From Candidatus Omnitrophota bacterium (GTDB taxonomy: Bacteria; Omnitrophota; Koll11; Gygaellales; Profunditerraquicolaceae): a DNA stretch of 7,126 nucleotides. A model generated the notes under the pieces. That model worked only from the letters and a program-made list of their open reading frames with translations, was not told where the DNA came from and made no database searches. The first letter of the stretch is position 1, and every line of letters begins with the position of its first letter. The translations under genes and the position numbers were made by a program. This document shows, in pieces, positions 1 through 4,666 of this stretch. The stretch is taken from the NCBI GenBank assembly GCA_025453435.1, contig JALOQI010000025.1, positions 1-7,126 of the forward strand. Reading direction: 5' to 3'.

Positions 1-176
1 TCTGCGCCGAATCCCTGGGTTATAGAATCGCCGAAGCAGACGATATTTTTCCCCAAAGAAGCAATATTTGTAATGTTAGTGTTGATGCAGCCTGTCAACG
101 ATAGCATCCCAGGGATAACACAAGCGGCAAATATCAGCCAGCGCACAGGAATAACCGATACGATATTTTTTTTCAT
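1..176 (-). CDS. SGNH/GDSL hydrolase lipoprotein, N-terminal part only
   Basis: Reading leftwards from the ATG at 176-174, 58 complete codons are open to the window edge, so the gene is truncated at its 3' end. The product begins with two lysines, a hydrophobic stretch (about residues 5-28) and a lipobox LTGC with Cys30, which predicts a lipid-anchored envelope protein. It is followed by a short polar linker and the block I motif of SGNH hydrolases, CFGDSITQGFGA at residues 47-58, with Ser51 as the presumed nucleophile. Members of this family are esterases, thioesterases, lysophospholipases or carbohydrate deacetylases; the substrate cannot be told from block I. The oxyanion-hole Gly and Asn and the Asp/His pair lie off the window. 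The start is 4 bases after the rlmN stop and has no visible Shine-Dalgarno sequence, so it probably depends on coupling to rlmN. Family call is firm, enzymatic role open. Confidence 0.82.
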   Translation of the reverse strand, partial: MKKNIVSVIPVRWLIFAACVIPGMLSLTGCINTNITNIASLGKNIVCFGDSITQGFGA

Positions 177-180
177 GTGC

Positions 181-1209
181 TTAAATTTTTTGACAGCCTG
201 CGCGCAGCTGTCCGCAGGCAGCTTCGATATCCTGTCCCCGCGGCTGTCTTACGGTTGCGTGAATTCCGCATTTTGTCAGAGCGTCTTTGAAAAACAATAC
301 GTCCTTTTTTCCCGGAGCTTCGAAACCGGGCATCCCCGCGCTGTTAAGAGGGATAAGATTCACCTTGCTGTCGAATCCATGTAATATTGTACCTAATTTC
401 TTTGCATCTGCCAATGAAGAATTTAATTTCGATATAAGTATGTATTCAAAAGTCACCTGCCTGCCTGTTTCTTTGTAATACGCCTTGCAGGCGGTTATCA
501 GTTCCTCAAGCGGATACTTTTTATTTACGGGCATAAGCGCTGACCTGGTCTTATTGTCGCTGGCGTGCAAAGAAACGGAAAGCTCTATCTGAATGCCTTC
601 CTCGGACAGTCTTTTTATCTGCGGGATAAGGCCGCTTGTGGAAACAGTTATGCGCCTGGCTCCGATGTTCAGAGATTCTTTGGAATTTATGACCCTGATG
701 GCTTTTAGGACATTGTCATAATTGTCCAGGGGCTCGCCTGTGCCCATGAACACAAGATGTGAAAGCTTTTTAGCCTTTGAGTTGAACTTGAGAACCAGCG
801 CCTGCTCTATGATCTCGCCGGCTGAAAGATCCCTGCTGAATCCGGATTTAGCGCTTGCGCAAAAGCCGCAATTGAACTTACAGCCCACCTGGCTGGAAAT
901 ACAACCGGTGACCCTGTCTTGCGTCGGTATGCTTACAGCCTCTATCAGGCCTTTATCCTGCAAAGCAAAAAGGAATTTTTCCGTGCCGTCTGCCGACAGC
1001 CTTTTTTCCCGGATATCCAGGGCGTGCGCCAAATAATGCGATTCAAGTTTATCCCTGAGTGATGACGGCAGATCGGACATCAGACCGAAATCCTGTACAC
1101 CGCGCTGATACATCCAGGTAAATATCTGCTTAGCATGAAAACGCGGGAAACCCCAGACAGAAATCACCGATTCGAGTTCCGTTAGATTGAGATCTTTAAT
1201 ATTTACCAT
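181..1209 (-). CDS. rlmN: RlmN, dual-specificity 23S rRNA A2503 / tRNA A37 C2-methyltransferase
   Basis: A complete 342-residue radical-SAM protein, slightly shorter than E. coli RlmN. The 4Fe-4S cluster motif CX3CX2C is Cys110, Cys114, Cys117 in GCKFNCGFC. The two cysteines of the ping-pong methyl-transfer mechanism are present: Cys103 (TGCISSQVGC, the E. coli Cys118 equivalent, seven residues before the cluster as in the family) and Cys332 in the C-terminal DIEAACGQL (Cys355 equivalent). MGTGEP (155-160), the SAM-contacting motif, and VNLIPLN (283-289) are also family hallmarks. The enzyme acts in the cytoplasm and methylates C2 of A2503 in 23S rRNA and A37 in some tRNAs, affecting translational fidelity. 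Presence of the full RlmN pattern in an ordinary operon makes the resistance paralogue Cfr unlikely. The ATG lies 15 bases after the permease stop, preceded by a weak purine-rich site (GAAG at 1217-1220, 7-base spacer). Confidence 0.96.
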   Translation of the reverse strand: MVNIKDLNLTELESVISVWGFPRFHAKQIFTWMYQRGVQDFGLMSDLPSSLRDKLESHYLAHALDIREKRLSADGTEKFLFALQDKGLIEAVSIPTQDRVTGCISSQVGCKFNCGFCASAKSGFSRDLSAGEIIEQALVLKFNSKAKKLSHLVFMGTGEPLDNYDNVLKAIRVINSKESLNIGARRITVSTSGLIPQIKRLSEEGIQIELSVSLHASDNKTRSALMPVNKKYPLEELITACKAYYKETGRQVTFEYILISKLNSSLADAKKLGTILHGFDSKVNLIPLNSAGMPGFEAPGKKDVLFFKDALTKCGIHATVRQPRGQDIEAACGQLRAGCQKI

Positions 1210-1224
1210 ATTAGCACTTCTTTC

Positions 1225-2511
1225 TTATTCTATAGCGGGCCGCAGGCCAACGACGCTAAAGACCAGGTCGCGCGACGAAACATGTTCGACAGGCCGAACC
1301 TCTTTTATCCCGGGCGCAACAAAAATAGCTACCGCAAGCCTGCAAATTGATGCCAGGACAAAAAGGCTCAAGAGCCTGTACCCAAAAAGCTGCGGCATTC
1401 TGTCTGCCAGATATCCGCCTACGATAGAGCCGAAGAATATCGCAAAGCCGTTGAAGAAATAAAAATACGATATGCAGCGCGTCCGTTTTGCGGGCGTTGC
1501 AACATCATAGATAAAATTCAAAGCGCAAAGATTAAACCCTGCCCAGGCCATTCCCGACACTGCCTGAGCGAATAGCAAATATACGGGATGCCTGCACACG
1601 ACCCACCAAAGAGGCAAGCTTGCTATAAAAAGGGATGTGATGCGCAACACTTTGACATTACCCACGCGGTCTGCGCTCCTGCCCCACCTGCCTATGGTCA
1701 ATATTGTGACAAGGCTCACTATGCTTTGAAGTACAGTATAAGTGATATAGCTGAATTTCAGGTCGCGCAGCATGAACACGGAGAAAAACGGCGCGGCGAT
1801 GTAAACGCAAAAATGCAAAGCCGCTGAAAAAAACACAAACCTGGCAAAATTAGAATCTTTCGCTCTGCGCAGAAAATCAAAAAAGCTAAAATATGAATCG
1901 GGCCTGACATGCTGAGGCGGTTCATACATTTTTGTCACAAAATACCAGGATACAAAACGGCACGCGGTTGCTGCGCCGAATATGATGAAAAATCCTACCA
2001 GGCCGTGCTGTTTGAATTTCTGGAGCACAAACCCGGCCATATAAAGGCAGACAATGCCGACTATGCCCAGAACGGTATTTCTCCAGCCGAAATACCTGCC
2101 CCTTTTATTCCTTGGCAGATGATCTGACATAAGGCTGGCCCAGATAGGGTTGGCAAAACCCTGGAAACTTGTGAAAAGCGTTACGAAAAATATAAGAGCA
2201 AATACTTCATATCCTTTGAACAAAAAAGGTATGAGAATGATCGGAATGCCTGTCAATGCCTGCAGGAAAACAAAAAGGCAGATAATTCTCTTCCTGCTGC
2301 CTGACTTGCGGGTAACGTCTGCGGATTTGAGCTGGACAAGCGATGAAACCAGGTTCGGCAAAGCAGACAAAAGCCCTATCTGGCTGACCTGGGCTTTTAA
2401 GGCAAGCGCATACGGGGTTATGTATTCCGTGGTAAATCCCGTCATGCAGCAAGCAAAGAATCCGTCCCAGAAAGAATTCTTTAGGCTTTTTTTAATCTTG
2501 TGTTCAGGCAT
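1225..2511 (-). CDS. MFS (major facilitator superfamily) permease, substrate unknown
   Basis: A complete 428-residue, very hydrophobic protein with about 12 predicted membrane helices (roughly 17-37, 47-65, 77-97, 103-125, 145-165, 172-192, 224-246, 254-274, 290-308, 310-332, 346-368, 380-400) and a longer polar loop at about 193-222 dividing two halves. The basic loop between helices 2 and 3 (SADVTRKSGSRKR, 63-75) fits MFS motif A, with a weaker copy in the second half (GRWGRSADRVGN, 274-285); NKRGRYFGWRN (135-145) between helices 4 and 5 is also MFS-like. It acts in the inner membrane, but nothing visible identifies the cargo or direction. The ATG is the first possible start in frame, because a TGA lies only three codons upstream (2521-2523). 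The gene overlaps the 3' end of the aldolase gene by 31 bases and has no clear Shine-Dalgarno site, implying translational coupling. The tail after residue 402 is soluble and of unknown role. Confidence 0.85.
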   Translation of the reverse strand: MPEHKIKKSLKNSFWDGFFACCMTGFTTEYITPYALALKAQVSQIGLLSALPNLVSSLVQLKSADVTRKSGSRKRIICLFVFLQALTGIPIILIPFLFKGYEVFALIFFVTLFTSFQGFANPIWASLMSDHLPRNKRGRYFGWRNTVLGIVGIVCLYMAGFVLQKFKQHGLVGFFIIFGAATACRFVSWYFVTKMYEPPQHVRPDSYFSFFDFLRRAKDSNFARFVFFSAALHFCVYIAAPFFSVFMLRDLKFSYITYTVLQSIVSLVTILTIGRWGRSADRVGNVKVLRITSLFIASLPLWWVVCRHPVYLLFAQAVSGMAWAGFNLCALNFIYDVATPAKRTRCISYFYFFNGFAIFFGSIVGGYLADRMPQLFGYRLLSLFVLASICRLAVAIFVAPGIKEVRPVEHVSSRDLVFSVVGLRPAIE

Positions 2512-3104
2512 GTATCGAGGTCATCGAGGATATCTTTTTTGAACAGGCGCGCCGCTGCGGCGACTTCAACAGCTGACTCAAGCGCTTCAATATAATAGAA
2601 CGCTTCGGTAAAACCGTCAGCCATGGCCACCGTGCCGTGGTTTTTCAGCACGACAAGCGGATTTTTCTTTAAAGCGGAAATGACCGGCTTGGGGTCTGTG
2701 ACCGTAACCGAGTTCTGTTTGACTACCGGAACTTCGCCGATGGTATGGCGGGTTTCGAAGATCAGCTCCGCCAGACGGGGATATACCGCAAAGTACGCAT
2801 TTGTAAGAGGCGGGTGGCAGTGGATCACGCGGCTGCAGTCGAAATTCTCGTATATCATGCTGTGCAAAGGCAGCTCTGATGACGGCCGCCGGCCTGAACC
2901 GGTGATTTTTTTTGACAGGCTCACTTTTACTATGTCTTTTTGCGTCAACGCGCCTAGGCTTGTGCCGCTTGCAGTTATCAGGACCGTATCCTTGTCCAGG
3001 CGGCAGCTTAAATTGCCCGATTTCGCAACCACCAGGGATCTGTCGTATAATTTTCTGCCGATATTGATCATCTCATTTTTAAGGGCCTGCTCACTGCGAT
3101 TCAT
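2481..3104 (-). CDS. class II aldolase/adducin-family protein (FucA-like sugar-phosphate aldolase)
   Basis: A complete 207-residue protein of the usual length for L-fuculose-phosphate-type class II aldolases. Family features are in order: SGNLSCR (29-35), the phosphate-binding loop ITASGTS (43-49), PSSE (74-77) with Glu77 as likely acid/base, HCH (His95, His97) and NHG (His156), which supply three zinc ligands. The enzyme should therefore be a soluble, Zn-dependent, probably tetrameric aldolase cleaving a ketose (or deoxyketose) 1-phosphate to DHAP and an aldehyde. The family also contains epimerases (AraD, UlaF), the dehydratase MtnB and nucleotide-salvage aldolases, and the specificity cannot be assigned from these motifs. 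No sugar kinase or isomerase is adjacent. The ATG overlaps the mazG stop as ATGA, with GGAG six bases upstream, so both proteins are probably made together. Family call strong; substrate unknown. Confidence 0.88.
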   Translation of the reverse strand: MNRSEQALKNEMINIGRKLYDRSLVVAKSGNLSCRLDKDTVLITASGTSLGALTQKDIVKVSLSKKITGSGRRPSSELPLHSMIYENFDCSRVIHCHPPLTNAYFAVYPRLAELIFETRHTIGEVPVVKQNSVTVTDPKPVISALKKNPLVVLKNHGTVAMADGFTEAFYYIEALESAVEVAAAARLFKKDILDDLDTCLNTRLKKA

Positions 3105-3526
3105 TTTTTGCTCCGGCCGCGTATGCGGCTTTTGTTTTTCTTTTCCGCGGACTTTATCTTATGCCAGTTGGCGATTATTTCTTTTGTAGAGCTTACTTTC
3201 TGATCGCCGAACACATGAGGATGGCGGCGTATTATTTTCCTGATCAAGCCGTCGATCACATCCTCTATATCGAATTTTTTTGATTTAGCCGCTATCTGAG
3301 CCTGGAACATGACGTGGAGCAGGATGTCGCCGACCTCTTCTTTCATGTGCGGATAATCCTTGTTCTTCACGGCCTCAACGAACTCATCCACCTCTTCCTG
3401 CAGGTCTTTCAGCAGGGAAGCATGCGTCTGCTCTTTGTCCCACATGCAGCCGTGTTCCCCGTGGAGGGTTTCGTAGATCTTTTTAAGCTCTATGAATTTG
3501 GTCTTCCCCTCATGGCGCTTCGTCAT
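3101..3526 (-). CDS. mazG: MazG-family nucleoside triphosphate pyrophosphohydrolase, single domain
   Basis: From the chosen ATG at 3526-3524 the product has 141 residues. It has the signature of all-alpha NTP pyrophosphatases: CMWDKEQTH (27-35, family form CPWD.EQTH), the metal-binding EEVDE (44-48) followed 15 residues later by EEVGD (63-67, the ExxD half), then IRRHPHVFG (99-107) and ANWHKIK (119-125). MazG hydrolyses NTPs or dNTPs to the monophosphate and PPi, clearing aberrant nucleotides or lowering alarmone pools. E. coli MazG has two tandem domains of about 260 residues; only one is present here, as in many bacteria. The C-terminal 17 residues are unusually basic. An open frame continues upstream to 3655, but it lies inside the metallopeptidase gene and is not MazG-like; the ATG chosen has AAGGA ten bases upstream and overlaps the preceding stop by 17 bases. 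Confidence 0.92.
   Translation of the reverse strand: MTKRHEGKTKFIELKKIYETLHGEHGCMWDKEQTHASLLKDLQEEVDEFVEAVKNKDYPHMKEEVGDILLHVMFQAQIAAKSKKFDIEDVIDGLIRKIIRRHPHVFGDQKVSSTKEIIANWHKIKSAEKKNKSRIRGRSKK
3111..3114 (-). promoter_or_regulatory. Ribosome binding site of the aldolase gene
   Basis: GGAG on the minus strand lies six bases (CAAAAA) before the ATG at 3104-3102, inside the last codons of mazG. It supports this start and the 4-base ATGA overlap with the mazG stop. Confidence 0.7.
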
Positions 3527-4361
3527 TGAGTTCGTATCCTTTTGCGAGCAGATAACCTTTGGCGCGCTCCGTAAGCTTATACCGGCTGACGAGCTTCCAG
3601 AAATCAGCTCCGTGATCGGGATGAACCAGATGGCACAGCTCGTGCACCAGGACATAATCCCGCACCCATGCAGGCATCGCTGCTACGTGGTGCGCTATGC
3701 GTATCTTATTTCGGCTATAATCGCAGCAGCCGAACTTGGAGTTCTGATCAGTTACATATTCTATAGAACAAAGCCGGAGTTTACCAGAGAAATATTCGCG
3801 GTTGAGCTCTTTTGCTCGGCGCGCAAGGTCCTGGCCGGAATTCAGCTTCTTCTTTAAAAGCTTTTTCTCTATTTTTCCCCAGAATTCCCTTACGATAGCC
3901 TGCAGGTCTTCGTCGGATATGCGGTGCGGGACGCGCACGACAAGCGTGTTTTTGATAAGACGGGCGCTTGCGCTTCGTCTGCGCCTGCGCGTGCGGACCA
4001 CTTTTACGTCTTTGATCCCGGGCTCTTTAACTGCAGGATAGTGTAAAGCAAGCCAGACGGTTTTTTGAGAATCATCTGTTTGTTCCACCCTGTGACTGCA
4101 TCCGGCAGGGATGATTATATGATCCCCGGGGACCATGACAAGCTGCCGGCGCCCATTTTCGAATGCCAGCCTGGCGCTTCCCGCCAATAACAGGACCCAT
4201 TCGTCCTGATCCTGCTGCAGCCAAATTCCTTCCGGCGTTGACTGCCCGAGGGAAACGATCCTTTCAAGACGAACGCCCGCTGCGAAGACGATGGGCTCAA
4301 AAAATTCCCTATCAGCGCAAGCAGCAGGATCTTTAAATAGATTGCGGCTGGTTTGCTCCAT
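3510..4361 (-). CDS. Cupin domain fused to a YgjP/SprT-like (DUF45, M48-type) zinc metallopeptidase
   Basis: A single uninterrupted 283-residue frame carries two domains. Residues about 15-110 form a cupin: DEWVLLLAGSARLAF (53-67), PGD (78-80), and second motif G79..P85-A-G87-C-S-H90, closing with TVWLALHY (101-108). The HxH of the first cupin motif is missing (QQDQDEW), so metal binding by this domain is doubtful. Residues about 118-278 match the YgjP-like metallopeptidase family: basic entry with six arginines in residues 123-129, LVVRVP (140-145), ARRAKELN (180-187), and the zinc motif HELCHL (240-245) with third ligand His250 in HPDHGADFW, then TERAKGYLLAKG (264-275). The usual WGSC motif is FGCC here (210-213). 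No signal peptide, so it is probably cytosolic. The two domains are usually separate proteins; the fusion has no known role. The ATG lies two bases after the preceding stop without a clear ribosome binding site; the 3' end overlaps mazG by 17 bases. Confidence 0.88.
   Translation of the reverse strand: MEQTSRNLFKDPAACADREFFEPIVFAAGVRLERIVSLGQSTPEGIWLQQDQDEWVLLLAGSARLAFENGRRQLVMVPGDHIIIPAGCSHRVEQTDDSQKTVWLALHYPAVKEPGIKDVKVVRTRRRRRSASARLIKNTLVVRVPHRISDEDLQAIVREFWGKIEKKLLKKKLNSGQDLARRAKELNREYFSGKLRLCSIEYVTDQNSKFGCCDYSRNKIRIAHHVAAMPAWVRDYVLVHELCHLVHPDHGADFWKLVSRYKLTERAKGYLLAKGYELNDEAP
3537..3541 (-). promoter_or_regulatory. Ribosome binding site deciding the mazG start
   Basis: AAGGA on the minus strand ends ten bases before the ATG at 3526-3524. 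It lies within the last codons of the metallopeptidase gene. It favours the short 141-residue MazG over a longer reading from 3655, whose extra 43 residues show no family similarity. Confidence 0.65.
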
Positions 4362-4363
4362 TT

Positions 4364-4666
4364 TTAATCGGTGACTGCTTCTACGGGCAGGACGAATGCT
4401 TTAACGCCCTCTTTACCGAGTTTAGCGCGCAGCTTTTGTATCTGCGCCATTAATTTCTTAGCTTCAGAGTCGGAACATCCGACCAGCAATAGATTATTGC
4501 GGCCCGGCCAGATATCATCCCCGCGGTGCGTGCCTGAGCTTTTACCTTTGCCGAACACTGCCGGGATCTTGGTATAGTTATCCAGGCTGCATGACTGCTC
4601 AAGAGCTTCCATGACTTCGGCATCAACAGCTTCATTATAAGAGATCATGACCATTTTGTTAATCAT
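4364..4666 (-). CDS. PG0541-type PII-like protein associated with RND transporters
   Basis: From the ATG at 4666-4664 the product is 100 residues, with no signal peptide or membrane helix. The pattern MVMISYNEAVD (5-15), an internal GTHRGDDIWPGRNNLLLVG (45-63) and a closing KAFVLPVE (89-96) resembles the small PG0541-type 'transporter-associated' proteins that adopt a ferredoxin-like, PII-like fold and are encoded next to RND efflux pumps. Here it directly follows the pump gene and overlaps its stop by eight bases. By analogy with GlnK/AmtB it may sense a ligand and modulate the pump, but this is inference and no ligand is known to me. An open frame extends upstream to 4756 inside the pump gene; it is rejected because a strong GGAGG site sits nine bases before the chosen ATG and the added residues are not family-like. 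Confidence 0.78.
   Translation of the reverse strand: MINKMVMISYNEAVDAEVMEALEQSCSLDNYTKIPAVFGKGKSSGTHRGDDIWPGRNNLLLVGCSDSEAKKLMAQIQKLRAKLGKEGVKAFVLPVEAVTD

Noticed and set aside
41..170. Ten-base direct repeat CGATATTTTT at 41-50 and 161-170.
   Set aside because: Both copies encode the residues KNIV in the same lipoprotein, and two copies of an AT-rich decamer are not evidence of a repeat element.
181..1209. Possibility that the radical-SAM methylase is the resistance enzyme Cfr.
   Set aside because: It sits among chromosomal-type genes and has the RlmN-typical C-terminal ACGQL sequence; nothing suggests mobile resistance context.
2623..3189. A 188-codon open frame on the plus strand opposite the aldolase and the mazG end.
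   Set aside because: It spans two real minus-strand genes with conserved active-site motifs and shows no family features or ribosome binding site of its own.
3527..3655. N-terminal extension of MazG giving a 184-residue protein.
   Set aside because: The extra residues come from the metallopeptidase coding sequence in another frame and are not MazG-like; the ATG at 3526 has an AAGGA site at proper distance.
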